Assembly (NCBI RefSeq): GCF_002742265.1 | Contig: NZ_MDGL01000149.1 | Span: 62,001-126,000 of the forward strand | Origin: Maribacter sp. 4G9 | Lineage (GTDB): Bacteria; Bacteroidota; Bacteroidia; Flavobacteriales; Flavobacteriaceae | Length of the DNA: 64,000 nt | Direction of reading: 5' to 3' | Made by a program: the position numbers and the translations under genes | Notes under the pieces: model-generated | What the model saw: the letters and a program-made list of their open reading frames with translations, nothing else | Database searches by the model: none | What the model was told of the DNA's origin: nothing | Part shown: in pieces, positions 52,043-61,429 of the stretch | Numbering within the stretch: position 1 is the stretch's first letter | Layout of the letters: the number at the start of each line of letters is the position of its first letter

Positions 52043-53095
52043 TTAAAGTCCCAATATATTTTTAAGCATTTGTTCGTCCGTTTCGGCTCCTGCAAAATCA
52101 TCAAATGTCTTTTCGGTAGCTTCAATAATGTGGTCCTTAATAAAAATGGCCCCTTCCCTTGCTCCTTGCTCCGGACTTTTAATGCAGCATTCCCATTCCA
52201 TTACGGCCCAAACATCGCATCCGTATTGGGTCAACTTGGAAAAGATGGTCTTAAAATCGATTTGACCATCGCCCAAGGAACGGTATCTCCCCGCCCGGTT
52301 TCCCCAATCGTTATAACCGCCAAAGGCTCCTTTCTTTCCTGTGGGGTTGAACTCGGAATCCTTCACATGGAAGGATTTAATGAATTCGTGATAGAAATCT
52401 ATGTATTCTATATAGTCCAACTGTTGTAATACAAAATGACTTGGGTCATACAGGATGTTTACTCTTTTGTGATTATTGGTGGCTTCCAAAAATCGCTCAA
52501 AAGTATCCCCATCATGGAGGTCCTCACCAGGATGGATTTCATAACATACATCCACACCCTCCTTATCAAAGTGATTTAAAATGGGCATCCATCGCTTGGC
52601 CAATTCCTCAAACCCCATCTCTACCAATCCGGCCGGTCTTTGGGGCCATGGGTGCATGGTATGCCAAAGAAGAGACCCTGAAAACGTGGCATGGGAGGTC
52701 AATCCCAACCTTCTACTGGCCGTAGCGGCCTTTTTTACCGTTTCCACTGCCCATTCCGTTCTTGCCTTTGGGTTATTATGTACGTTCTTGGGCGCAAAGG
52801 AATCGAACATTAAATCATATGCCGGATGCACGGCCACCAACTGCCCTTGTAAATGCGTGGAAAGCTCTGTAATCTCCAACCCGTAGGAATTTATTTTACC
52901 TTTTAATTCGTCACAATAGGTCTGACTCTCCGCGGCCTTGTCCAAATCGATAAGGAAACTTTCCCATGTAGGTATCTGGATTCCTTTATACCCTAAATCT
53001 GCCGCCCATTTACACATTCCGTCCAAGGTGTTGAACGGTGCCTTACTATCTACAAATTGTGCTAAAAATACTCCTGGCCCTTTAATTGTTTTCAT
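52043..53095 (-). CDS. Cytosolic sugar phosphate isomerase/epimerase-type TIM barrel
   Basis: 350 residues without a signal peptide. AP endonuclease 2/xylose isomerase-like barrel with candidate metal ligands in CYEIHPGEDLHDG, NILYDPSHFVLQ, FHVKDSEF and VMEWECCIKSP. Probable epimerase, isomerase or lyase of a keto-sugar; family members act in inositol, hydroxypyruvate and 3-keto-sugar pathways. First gene of the minus-strand unit with two DUF1080 genes; a TACATTTG -7 element is 23 bases before its ATG, and it is divergent from the first GMC gene. Confidence 0.88.
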   Translation of the reverse strand: MKTIKGPGVFLAQFVDSKAPFNTLDGMCKWAADLGYKGIQIPTWESFLIDLDKAAESQTYCDELKGKINSYGLEITELSTHLQGQLVAVHPAYDLMFDSFAPKNVHNNPKARTEWAVETVKKAATASRRLGLTSHATFSGSLLWHTMHPWPQRPAGLVEMGFEELAKRWMPILNHFDKEGVDVCYEIHPGEDLHDGDTFERFLEATNNHKRVNILYDPSHFVLQQLDYIEYIDFYHEFIKSFHVKDSEFNPTGKKGAFGGYNDWGNRAGRYRSLGDGQIDFKTIFSKLTQYGCDVWAVMEWECCIKSPEQGAREGAIFIKDHIIEATEKTFDDFAGAETDEQMLKNILGL

Positions 53096-53118
53096 TTGTT
53101 ATTTTTTTTTAATTCGGA

Positions 53119-53126
53119 CAAATGTA
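53119..53126 (-). promoter_or_regulatory. -7 element before TIM-barrel gene
   Basis: On the minus strand TACATTTG, a perfect TAnnTTTG, 23 bases before the ATG at 53095. No TTG at the expected distance. Confidence 0.4.
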
Positions 53127-53338
53127 ATTCGCCATTGAAATTCACGATATATATCAAGAATTGTTATGGCTCATTTCATACGTAATACTTGATTCTGTTG
53201 TTTAAATGGTTGTTAATCCAGCAAATAGAAATACGCGAATTAATACTATATTTAAGAATTCTTTGTGCATATCACCGTTTACCAATGGTCAATTTATAAA
53301 TATAGGAAATACCAATAGAAAAAGATAAAAATATCAGA

Positions 53339-55042
53339 ATGAATCAAGACGAAATATACGATGCGATCGTAGTCGGAACTGGAATAAGCGGTGGTTGGGC
53401 AGCTAAGGAACTTACAGAAAACGGATTAAAGACCTTGGTCTTGGAACGGGGGCGAAAGGTGGAACATATCAAAGACTATCCTACCATGAACAACGACCCA
53501 TGGGATTTCCCATATAAAGGAGATCTCTCCGCGGACGACAAAAAAAAGTACCATGTGCAAAGTAGGGTGAATTGGGCCCCAAAGGATGACAACAAACATT
53601 TTTTCGTAAATGATTTAGAACACCCCTACGTGGAAACAAAACGTTTCGACTGGATCAGGGGTTATCAAGTGGGGGGCAGGTCCCTTACTTGGGGAAGACA
53701 GAGCTATCGTTGGAGCGATATTGATTTTGAGGCCAATAAAAAGGAAAGTATTGGAGTAGATTGGCCGGTACGATATAAGGATATTGCTCCCTGGTATGAT
53801 AAAGTGGAACATTATATTGGTGTAAGTGGTCAAAATTTGGGTCTTGAGCAATTACCGGACGGAATATTTCAACCTGCCATGAAACTGAATTGTGTCGAGG
53901 AAGCATTTCAAGAAGCCACTGCTCAAAAATTCGATGATGGAAGACTTGTGACTATTGGCAGAACGGCTCACATAACAGACCCCGATGCCAAATTTGAAGG
54001 CCGGTCCACTTGTCAGAACAGAAATCGCTGTTCTAGGGGATGTCCTTTTGGCGGATACTTCAGTAGCAACTCATCTACATTGCCCGCAGCAGAAAGAACC
54101 GGCAATATGACCTTAAGGCCCAATTCCATTGTGTACGAGGTCATCTATGATGATACTAAAAAAATGGCGACCGGTGTTAGGGTAATCGATGCCGAAACCC
54201 ATGAAAAATTTGAGTTTAAGGCCAAGGTCATCTTTTTATGTGCTTCGGCCATGGCGTCCGTAGGCATATTGCTCCAATCAAAATCAGAAAGGTTTCCAAA
54301 CGGTTTAGGCAATGATTCAGATGCCTTGGGAAGGGGCATCATGGACCATCACTATAAACTAGGTGCAACGGCCCAAGTGGATGGCCATTTGGACAAATAT
54401 TATAAGGGGAGGCAACCAACAGGCTTCTATATCCCTCGCTTTGTGAACCTTGATAAAAATTCCAAACCAAAGGATTATTTGCGGGGTTTTGGGTATCAAG
54501 GCAGGGCAAGTCGCGGAGATTGGACGGAAGCCATTGCAGAACTAAGCTATGGAAAAGGGCTAAAGGACCAGGTCCTAAAACCGGGCAAATGGTCGATAGG
54601 AGCTACCGGTTTTGGGGAATTTCTCCCTTATGACGATAATAGGGTAACCTTGAGCCCAACAGAAAAGGATAAATGGGGCCTGCCACAATTGGCTTTTGAT
54701 GTAGAGTTCAAGGAAAACGAATACAAAATGAGGAAGGACATTAAAAAACAGATTGTGGACATGTTCAAGGCTGCTGGGTTTAAGGATGTAAGTGCTTATG
54801 ATGAAGAAACAGGGCCGGGATTGGGCATACATGAAATGGGGGGTGCCAGAATGGGCCATAGTCCAAAGGATTCTATCTTGAACAAAAACAACCAAGTACA
54901 TTTGGTGCCCAATGTCTATGTGACCGATGGCGCCTTTATGTCCTCCTCCAGTTGTGTAAATCCCTCCTTGACCTATATGGCTTTTACGGCAAGGGCGGCA
55001 AATCATGCAGCCAAGGAATTTGGGGCAGGTACATTTTTGTAA
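53339..55042 (+). CDS. GMC-type FAD oxidoreductase, orphan large subunit
   Basis: 567 residues. FAD-binding VVGTGISGGWAAKEL at about 12-26; C-terminal catalytic region with GLGIHEMGGARMGH (His) and SSSCVNPSLTYMAF (Asn). Cys225, Cys231 and Cys235 form C-x5-C-x3-C (in CQNRNRCSRGCPFGG), closely matching the 3Fe-4S cluster motif of FAD glucose dehydrogenase complexes. No signal peptide; relatives are exported together with a Tat-signal small subunit. Likely oxidises a sugar hydroxyl, C3 in related pyranoside dehydrogenases (inference). Clearly paralogous to the GMC gene at 59711, but no small subunit gene is adjacent. An ASCH-domain gene follows. Confidence 0.92.
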   Translation: MNQDEIYDAIVVGTGISGGWAAKELTENGLKTLVLERGRKVEHIKDYPTMNNDPWDFPYKGDLSADDKKKYHVQSRVNWAPKDDNKHFFVNDLEHPYVETKRFDWIRGYQVGGRSLTWGRQSYRWSDIDFEANKKESIGVDWPVRYKDIAPWYDKVEHYIGVSGQNLGLEQLPDGIFQPAMKLNCVEEAFQEATAQKFDDGRLVTIGRTAHITDPDAKFEGRSTCQNRNRCSRGCPFGGYFSSNSSTLPAAERTGNMTLRPNSIVYEVIYDDTKKMATGVRVIDAETHEKFEFKAKVIFLCASAMASVGILLQSKSERFPNGLGNDSDALGRGIMDHHYKLGATAQVDGHLDKYYKGRQPTGFYIPRFVNLDKNSKPKDYLRGFGYQGRASRGDWTEAIAELSYGKGLKDQVLKPGKWSIGATGFGEFLPYDDNRVTLSPTEKDKWGLPQLAFDVEFKENEYKMRKDIKKQIVDMFKAAGFKDVSAYDEETGPGLGIHEMGGARMGHSPKDSILNKNNQVHLVPNVYVTDGAFMSSSSCVNPSLTYMAFTARAANHAAKEFGAGTFL

Positions 55043-55151
55043 CGGAAACCGTTATCGGGAAATCACGAAAATGTGTCGATTTAATTGGACTTTTAAATAT
55101 TATACCTGTTCTTTAGCATTTGTTTTCTAACCAACCATTAACAGAATTATC

Positions 55152-55610
55152 ATGGAAAATACCTCAGCCAGAAATATGTGGGGAGATTATTTGGACAAAC
55201 ATTTAGAGGATGCTTTCCATGAAGCTCCGCAGGTAATTCATTTTTGGGATAACAAAGAAGATGCCGACTACTCTGCCGAACTTGTTAAAAAAGGAGCAAA
55301 AAAGGCTGTTACAGATTCTCTTTTGGGTCTTCAATATAGAAACCAACCCTTGCCAAAAATGGGGGATTTTAAAGTAGTGACCAATTGGGAGGGAGAGGCA
55401 CAATGTATCATAAAGCTCACCTCGGTAAAGCTAAAGCCTTATTTCAGTATTGATGGGGCGTACGCCCAACTGGAGGGAGAGGGAGATAAAAGCCTTGATA
55501 ATTGGAAAAAGACACATTGGGATTATTACACTAGGGAGCTGGAACCGTTTGAACGTGTACCAAGGGAAAGTATGATCTTGGTATGCCAGGAGTTTGAGAG
55601 AATTTTTTAA
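55152..55610 (+). CDS. ASCH domain protein
   Basis: 152 residues matching the ASCH (PUA-like) pattern: GDFKVVTNWEGEAQCIIKL, then EGEGDKSLDNWKKTHWDYY and MILVCQEFERIF. The fold binds RNA or nucleosides; related small ASCH proteins include ribonuclease and acylcytidine amidohydrolase activities, none assignable here. Cytoplasmic. No evident tie to the sugar genes around it; a shared bidirectional terminator separates it from the convergent Gfo/Idh/MocA gene. Confidence 0.85.
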   Translation: MENTSARNMWGDYLDKHLEDAFHEAPQVIHFWDNKEDADYSAELVKKGAKKAVTDSLLGLQYRNQPLPKMGDFKVVTNWEGEAQCIIKLTSVKLKPYFSIDGAYAQLEGEGDKSLDNWKKTHWDYYTRELEPFERVPRESMILVCQEFERIF

Positions 55611-55612
55611 AT

Positions 55613-55644
55613 AAAAAGGACCGGTGAGTAGCCAGTCCTTTTTT
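55613..55644. terminator. Bidirectional terminator
   Basis: AAAAAGGAC (55613-55621) and GTCCTTTTT (55635-55643), with an inner GG/CC pair, flanked by A-run and T-run so that it works on both strands between convergent genes. Confidence 0.8.
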
Positions 55645-55659
55645 AATTGGGCTTATTAA

Positions 55660-56799
55660 TTAATCCTCTAAATTTACCCAAGTATTTCCATTCTTGTTGG
55701 ATTCCACCGTTGAAATAATAAAATCCATACCTCTTACACCATCCATAATTGTTGGGAATTCGCCATCGTTATATTTTTCGCCACGGATGGCCCGTGCCGC
55801 TCCCAAGTAGATATTGGCCATGGAATCAAAAATTCCCTCTGGGTGTCCTGGTGGCAATTTGGTACCGTCCAAGGACAGCTCAGTATTATACGCATGACCT
55901 GGCTTGTAAATCTGTACAGGTTCCGTATCACTAAGTTTGTACAAAAAGTTTGGATTCTCCTGTTCCCAGACAAAGGCTCCTTTTTCACCATAAATGCGAA
56001 TGGCCAAACCATTTTCTTCACCTGTAGCCACCTGACTTCCGCGAATGACACCCTTGACATGGTCTCCCATTCTAATGAGTACCGTACCGTCTACATCCAT
56101 TTGGTTGTCATCGTATAAATAGTTGAAATCGCACAATACAGATTTTACCTTGAGTCCTGTTGTATACTCAACCATATTGAAGGCATGGACGCCAATATCA
56201 CCCATACAAGAGCTGATACCTGCCTTTTTTGGATCTAAACGCCAGACTGAATTTCGTTTGTCCTTATCATGGATGATAGCATTGATCCAGCCTTGGTAAT
56301 ACCTTGCATCAACCTTATGAATTTTTCCCAAAACTCCCGCCTTGATCATTTCCCTCATTTGGCGTACCATAGGGTAACCAGTATAGGTATGTGTCAACGC
56401 GAATACCGCCCCAGATTTCTGTTGTGCCTCCAATAGTATTTTAGCCTCTTCAAGCGTCGTGGTCATTGGCTTTTCACAGATAACGTGAAATCCATTGTCC
56501 AACAACTTTTTGGCCATTGGAAAGTGTAGGAAGTTAGGGGTCAATATCGAACAAACCTGAATACGTTCATCTTCCGGTAGTTTCATTTCTTCCTCTACCA
56601 AGGTATCAAAGTCCATATAGATTCTATCCAAAGGAATATCTATTTCCTTGGCAAAAGCCATATTATCTTCATAATTAGGGTTAAAAACGGCTCCCGTTAT
56701 CTGATAATTATCATTAATATGGGAAGCTACCCTATGCAATACTCCAATAAGAGAATCTCCTCCTCCTCCTAAAATTCCTAATCTAATTTTCTTTGGCAT
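55660..56799 (-). CDS. Gfo/Idh/MocA family oxidoreductase
   Basis: 379 residues; N-terminal Rossmann site (IRLGILGGGGDSLIG) and the family motif CEKPMTTTLEEAK (about 112-124), with HAFNMVEYTTG later in the substrate domain. No signal peptide, so cytoplasmic NAD(P)-dependent oxidoreductase acting on a sugar or sugar-like compound. Members reduce or oxidise the C3 keto group in 3-keto-sugar pathways, which fits the surroundings. Last gene of the unit TIM barrel-DinB-MFS-Gfo; 48 bases after the transporter gene. Confidence 0.92.
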   Translation of the reverse strand: MPKKIRLGILGGGGDSLIGVLHRVASHINDNYQITGAVFNPNYEDNMAFAKEIDIPLDRIYMDFDTLVEEEMKLPEDERIQVCSILTPNFLHFPMAKKLLDNGFHVICEKPMTTTLEEAKILLEAQQKSGAVFALTHTYTGYPMVRQMREMIKAGVLGKIHKVDARYYQGWINAIIHDKDKRNSVWRLDPKKAGISSCMGDIGVHAFNMVEYTTGLKVKSVLCDFNYLYDDNQMDVDGTVLIRMGDHVKGVIRGSQVATGEENGLAIRIYGEKGAFVWEQENPNFLYKLSDTEPVQIYKPGHAYNTELSLDGTKLPPGHPEGIFDSMANIYLGAARAIRGEKYNDGEFPTIMDGVRGMDFIISTVESNKNGNTWVNLED

Positions 56800-56847
56800 G
56801 TTGTAATCGTATTTTAAGTTTTAAGGCATTTAAATTATGTAAAAAAT

Positions 56848-58080
56848 CTAAGATTGATAGTCGATTTTCTCTGTTTTAAACAAAAGAGCAAATAAAATGG
56901 ACACAACTAAGGCAAAGCCTGCAGGGTAAAGCCAAATTGAATCCCAGATATGCTTTCCGTCACTTAGCAGGTAGTTGTTGGATATTTCGCCAGCTATCCA
57001 AAACCCTATCAACATGCCCACGCCGTAGGTGGCCAGGGTAATCAACCCTTGCGCGGAGCTTTTGTATTTAGGTCCTGCTTTACTATCAGTATATATTTGC
57101 CCGGAAACAAAGAAAAAATCATAACAAATTCCATGCAAGGCAATTCCGATCAACAGCATAAACTCCAGTTCGCCAACATCCCCATAGGCAAACAAAAGAT
57201 ACCGTACGAACCATGCCAACATTGCTACCATAATGGTCTTTTTAAACCCAAATCGGGAAAAGAAGTAGGGCAACAACAAAAGAAAAAGAATCTCCGAAAG
57301 TTGTCCTAGGGTCATTTTACCAGTGGGGCTCTCCATGCCCACTTCCACTAAAAAAGGATTCGCGTTTTGATAATAGAAAGCCAAGGGAATACATATAAGT
57401 ATCGAAGAAATGAAGAAGATCAAAAAATTCCGGTCCTTAAAAAGTCCCAATGCATCCAGTCCCAAAATATCCCTTGTGGTCAGTTTTTCTCCGGCACTTT
57501 TTGCCTTTGGTGGCGTTTTGGGCAAGGTAAAACTGAAAATACCCAAAAAAATGGATGCTATGGATGTCATTAAAAATGTATTTTTTAACAAGCCCTCCAT
57601 AATCCCGGAATTGGAGTCCCATCCAAAGAAGTAGCTGATCAATACTCCGGCAATGATCCATCCTAAGGTTCCAAAGACCCTTATCAAGGAGAATTCTTTG
57701 GCAGGATCAGTCATTTGGTTAAATGAAACCGAGTTGACCAAAGCAAGGGTAGGCATATATAGGATCATATATCCCAATACATAAGGATAAAAGACATCAA
57801 AGGAAGTAGTCTTATACATCAGGAACAACAGTCCCGCCCCAATTAAATGAAGCACCCCCAATATCCGTTCGACATTAAAATACCTATCGGCAATCAATCC
57901 TATTACAAAAGGAGCTATAATCGCACCCCAAGATTGTGTGGAGAACGCCAACGCAATCTCCCCATCCGTTGCGTTAATATTGTTTCCTAGAAAAGTGCCA
58001 AGAGTAACGAACCAGCCTCCCCATATAAAGAATTCAAGGAACATCATGAGACAAAGTTGTATTCTAACACCTAGGCCCAT
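56848..58080 (-). CDS. MFS transporter (nucleoside/sugar symporter type)
   Basis: 410 residues, twelve hydrophobic segments. The N-terminal pattern (LCLMMFLEFFIWGGWFVTLG; STQSWGAIIAPFVIGLIADRYF) is that of the NupG/nucleoside:H+ symporter branch, which Bacteroidota use widely inside sugar-degradation loci. Inner membrane importer; here a keto-sugar or free monosaccharide is the plausible cargo (inference). Its start overlaps nothing but lies only six bases after the DinB gene stop. Confidence 0.88.
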   Translation of the reverse strand: MGLGVRIQLCLMMFLEFFIWGGWFVTLGTFLGNNINATDGEIALAFSTQSWGAIIAPFVIGLIADRYFNVERILGVLHLIGAGLLFLMYKTTSFDVFYPYVLGYMILYMPTLALVNSVSFNQMTDPAKEFSLIRVFGTLGWIIAGVLISYFFGWDSNSGIMEGLLKNTFLMTSIASIFLGIFSFTLPKTPPKAKSAGEKLTTRDILGLDALGLFKDRNFLIFFISSILICIPLAFYYQNANPFLVEVGMESPTGKMTLGQLSEILFLLLLPYFFSRFGFKKTIMVAMLAWFVRYLLFAYGDVGELEFMLLIGIALHGICYDFFFVSGQIYTDSKAGPKYKSSAQGLITLATYGVGMLIGFWIAGEISNNYLLSDGKHIWDSIWLYPAGFALVVSILFALLFKTEKIDYQS

Positions 58081-58086
58081 GGCAAC

Positions 58087-58530
58087 TTACCTTTTATAGA
58101 ATACATAATCCAACACAAGTGGTTCCAAGTTGTTGTTCCTAAAATCGACCGCAATTTGTCCCCTATGATTGGTGGAATGATTAATTATATGGAAGAGGAT
58201 ATCCTTTATGGTGTTGGTAAACAAACGGCCTTCTGAATTTTCATAATCGATTCGTTTTTCAAAGCCGTCCGCATTGGTAATGATTTCAAAGGAGCTTCTT
58301 TGGTTCTCATAATGGATATCGCTCCAGTTCTTAACATCGTGCAAATCCCAAGAACTCAAATCCGGGGTATTTCCAAGAATTCTGGAATTCCAGCCATGAT
58401 GCGCATTTAGGATGTGGCTAAAAAGTTTTTGTGTCTTTTCAGGAACTTCCTGCATGGCAATACATTGTTCGATTATCCTCTTATTGCAATAATAATTGTA
58501 ATCAAAAAGCTCATTAAAAAATGCCTTCAT
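58087..58530 (-). CDS. DinB family protein
   Basis: 147 residues forming the expected four-helix bundle; likely metal ligands His49/His50 region (LNAHHGWNSRIL) and HIINHSTNHRGQI. DinB/YfiT-like proteins are metal-dependent enzymes, often thiol transferases or hydrolases; the substrate is unknown. Embedded between the Tat-TIM-barrel gene (17 bases) and the MFS gene (6 bases), so it is probably part of the sugar operon rather than a stress gene. Confidence 0.88.
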   Translation of the reverse strand: MKAFFNELFDYNYYCNKRIIEQCIAMQEVPEKTQKLFSHILNAHHGWNSRILGNTPDLSSWDLHDVKNWSDIHYENQRSSFEIITNADGFEKRIDYENSEGRLFTNTIKDILFHIINHSTNHRGQIAVDFRNNNLEPLVLDYVFYKR

Positions 58531-58547
58531 CTTTGAGAATCATAGAA

Positions 58548-59537
58548 TTAAACAACTTTTTGAGCTGCCTTTAGCAGCAAATCCCTGGTCGCGATAATCC
58601 CTTCCTCCTCACTGAGTACGTTTCCTTCATATTCCACCCCTATATACCCGGTATAACCAGTGTCCTTTACCATTTGTAGCATCTTTACATAATCAATGTT
58701 TTCCTCATTACCATCTGCATCGAATACGTTTGATTTTGCACTTACAGCTTTGGCATACGGCATCAATTCCTTTACACCCTTATACTTGTCATAAGACACT
58801 TCGCACTCCCAGCTATCAGGTTTTCTGGTCATGCAAAAGTTGCCAAAATCAGGCAAGGTCCCCACATTTTCCATATTCACCTTTTCCATGACCTGGGCGT
58901 GCAGTTCTCCGTTCGAAGAGAGTCCACCGTGGTTTTCCACTAAAATATTAATGCCCTTATCTTTTGCATACGTGGCCAATTTCGTCAATCCGTCCACGGA
59001 GTTCTGCATCCATTCTTCTGGAACGTCACTTCCATTAAGATTAACCCGGATTGCGTGACATCCCATCGCGGCGGCCGCATCTACCCATTTCTTATGTTTT
59101 TCTACGGTTTCATTACGTTCAGCCTCGTCGCCTACCGCAAGATTTCCCTGACCATCTATCATTATGAGAACATTCTCCATACCATGTTTCTTAGCTTCGG
59201 CATTGCTCTTTTCTACAAAAGCGGCCATCGCTTCTTCCGAGTAACCGGCATCTGATAGTTCTGGATTGTATAACTGACTAACATATTCCAAACCTTTGAA
59301 ACCCCAGTTTTTCGCTTTCTCGGCAAAGGTATATGGGTCCACTCCATTCTCTCTGATCATTCTATGGATAGACCATTGTGCCAAGGAAAGTTCGAAAAAT
59401 GGTTCGCTAGGAGTTGTTTCCTCAACCTCCTGCGTTTTTTCAACTTCCTTTTTGGCTTCTTTACAGGCATAAGCCCCTAAGAAAGTGACTCCTACGCCGG
59501 CTACCGTGGTCTTGCTAATAAAATTTCTTCTTTTCAT
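58548..59537 (-). CDS. Tat-exported TIM-barrel isomerase/epimerase lipoprotein
   Basis: 329 residues. Twin-arginine leader KRRNFISKTTVAGVGVTFLG with a lipobox GAYAC (Cys at about residue 25), then an acidic linker and an AP endonuclease 2-type barrel (about 48-328): ELSLAQWSIHRMI, LVENHGGLSSNG, GTLPDFGNFC and GVEYEGN. The signal means it is folded in the cytoplasm, probably with metal bound, then anchored outside. It heads the minus-strand unit ending in the Gfo/Idh/MocA gene and is divergent from the second GMC gene. Substrate likely a keto-sugar. Confidence 0.88.
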   Translation of the reverse strand: MKRRNFISKTTVAGVGVTFLGAYACKEAKKEVEKTQEVEETTPSEPFFELSLAQWSIHRMIRENGVDPYTFAEKAKNWGFKGLEYVSQLYNPELSDAGYSEEAMAAFVEKSNAEAKKHGMENVLIMIDGQGNLAVGDEAERNETVEKHKKWVDAAAAMGCHAIRVNLNGSDVPEEWMQNSVDGLTKLATYAKDKGINILVENHGGLSSNGELHAQVMEKVNMENVGTLPDFGNFCMTRKPDSWECEVSYDKYKGVKELMPYAKAVSAKSNVFDADGNEENIDYVKMLQMVKDTGYTGYIGVEYEGNVLSEEEGIIATRDLLLKAAQKVV

Positions 59538-59710
59538 TAATCAGTGGATATTTTGTTGTTAAGTAATTGATTTCAATTTATTTTCAGGCAAATAGCACTT
59601 TAATATCTTTATATTCTACAAAGATATAGTATTGGATTCTCAGTAAGATTACGTTTTAAATGTATAGAATTAATTTAATATTTAATAAATTTAGGGAATA
59701 AACAATTTCT

Positions 59711-61429
59711 ATGAGTAAATTTTATTACAACGAAGAACAGGAATCGTATGATGCGATTGTTGTAGGAACTGGTATTAGCGGTGGTTGGGCTGCTAAGGAG
59801 CTTTGTGAAAATGGGTTAAAAACCTTGGTGCTTGAAAGGGGTAGAATGGTAAAGCACATTGAGGATTATGAGACCGCGAACATGGATCCTTGGGATTTTC
59901 CGAATGGAGGCGTTGCCACCAAAGAAATTATTGCCCAACAACCAAAACAGCACAGAACGGGCTACACCACTAGCCAAGCAAGCCATATGTGGTTTGTAAA
60001 CGACCTGGAACACCCTTACAATGAAACCAAGCGATTTGATTGGATGCGTGGTTATCACCTCGGAGGACGCTCCCTGCAATGGGGAAGACAAAGTTATCGC
60101 TGGAGCGATATCGATTTTACGGCCAATCAAAGGGAGGGTATTGCTGTAGACTGGCCCATTCGTTATAAGGATATAGCACCATGGTACTCCAAAGTAGAGA
60201 ATTTTATTGGTGTGAGCGGAGAAGCTCTTAATCTTCCACAATTGCCTGATAGTGATTTCCTCCCCATGATGGAACTGAATTGTGTGGAACAACATGTTCG
60301 GGAAAAAGTAGCCGAAAATTTCGATGGACGCGTAATAACTGCAGGAAGGGTAGCGCATATTACAGGGACCAAAAATTTCGATGGACGGTCTAAATGCCAA
60401 TTCAGAAATAGATGTATACGAGGTTGTCCTTTTGGAGCCTATTTCAGTAGCTTGTCGTCAACCTTGCCAGCGGCCGAGGCAACTGGAAACCTGACCTTAC
60501 GACCAGATTCCATCGTGCATGAAATAATGTACGACCCAGATACTAAAAGGGCAACAGGGGTTAAGGTTATAGATAGGGTAACCAAAGAGACCTATGAATT
60601 TAAGGCGAAGGTAATCTTCCTTTGCGCTTCGGCCATTGCTTCGACCTCTATTCTAATGCAATCCAAATCCGATCGCTTCCCCAACGGTATGGGCAATGAC
60701 TCGGATCAATTGGGCAGAAATATAATGGATCACCACCTTGGTGTAGGTGCTTCTGGTAAATTCGATGGTTTTGAGGATAAATATTATAAAGGTAGGAAGC
60801 CCAACGGTGTATATATTCCAAGATTTAGAAATCTAGGTGGCGATTCAAATAGGACCGACTATAAACGTGGCTTTGGATACCAAGGTGGTGCCAGCCGTGG
60901 AAACTGGGAAGACGTAATCGCTGAAGTTTCCCATGGAAAGAATTTAAAGGATGCCATTACAAAACCAGGTGGATGGACTTTTGGCATTGGAGGATTTGGC
61001 GAGATATTACCTTATGAAGAAAATAGATTCACCTTGGATTACGACAAAAAAGATCAATGGGGACTACCAACGGTAACCTTTAATGCCGAGTTCCAGGAAA
61101 ACGAATATAATATGCGGAAGGACATGCAAGCCTCTGCAGTGGAAATGCTTGAAAAGGCGGGGCTTAGAGATGTTGTAGGACATGATAATAAAGAATCCCA
61201 TGCCATTGGACTCGGTATCCATGAAATGGGAACAGCAAGAATGGGCAGGGATCCAAAAACCTCCGTACTGAACGGAAACAATGCAATTCATTCCGTACCC
61301 AATGTTTATGTTACAGATGGATCCTTTATGACATCCGCAAGTTGTGTAAACCCATCGTTGACATATATGGCGTTTTCAGCAAGGGCCGCAAACCACGCCG
61401 CAGAAGAACTTAAAAAAGGAAATATATAA
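59711..61429 (+). CDS. GMC-type FAD oxidoreductase, large subunit of sugar dehydrogenase
   Basis: 572 residues, FAD site VVGTGISGGWAAKEL at about 17-31, catalytic His in GLGIHEMGTARMG and Asn in SASCVNPSLTYMAF. Cys229, Cys235 and Cys239 (CQFRNRCIRGCPFGA) form the C-x5-C-x3-C motif expected for a 3Fe-4S cluster. No signal peptide of its own. Its stop shares one base with the start of a Tat-signal small subunit gene, matching the two-subunit layout of periplasmic glucose/pyranoside dehydrogenases that pass electrons to a cytochrome. No cytochrome gene is in the window. Confidence 0.94.
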   Translation: MSKFYYNEEQESYDAIVVGTGISGGWAAKELCENGLKTLVLERGRMVKHIEDYETANMDPWDFPNGGVATKEIIAQQPKQHRTGYTTSQASHMWFVNDLEHPYNETKRFDWMRGYHLGGRSLQWGRQSYRWSDIDFTANQREGIAVDWPIRYKDIAPWYSKVENFIGVSGEALNLPQLPDSDFLPMMELNCVEQHVREKVAENFDGRVITAGRVAHITGTKNFDGRSKCQFRNRCIRGCPFGAYFSSLSSTLPAAEATGNLTLRPDSIVHEIMYDPDTKRATGVKVIDRVTKETYEFKAKVIFLCASAIASTSILMQSKSDRFPNGMGNDSDQLGRNIMDHHLGVGASGKFDGFEDKYYKGRKPNGVYIPRFRNLGGDSNRTDYKRGFGYQGGASRGNWEDVIAEVSHGKNLKDAITKPGGWTFGIGGFGEILPYEENRFTLDYDKKDQWGLPTVTFNAEFQENEYNMRKDMQASAVEMLEKAGLRDVVGHDNKESHAIGLGIHEMGTARMGRDPKTSVLNGNNAIHSVPNVYVTDGSFMTSASCVNPSLTYMAFSARAANHAAEELKKGNI

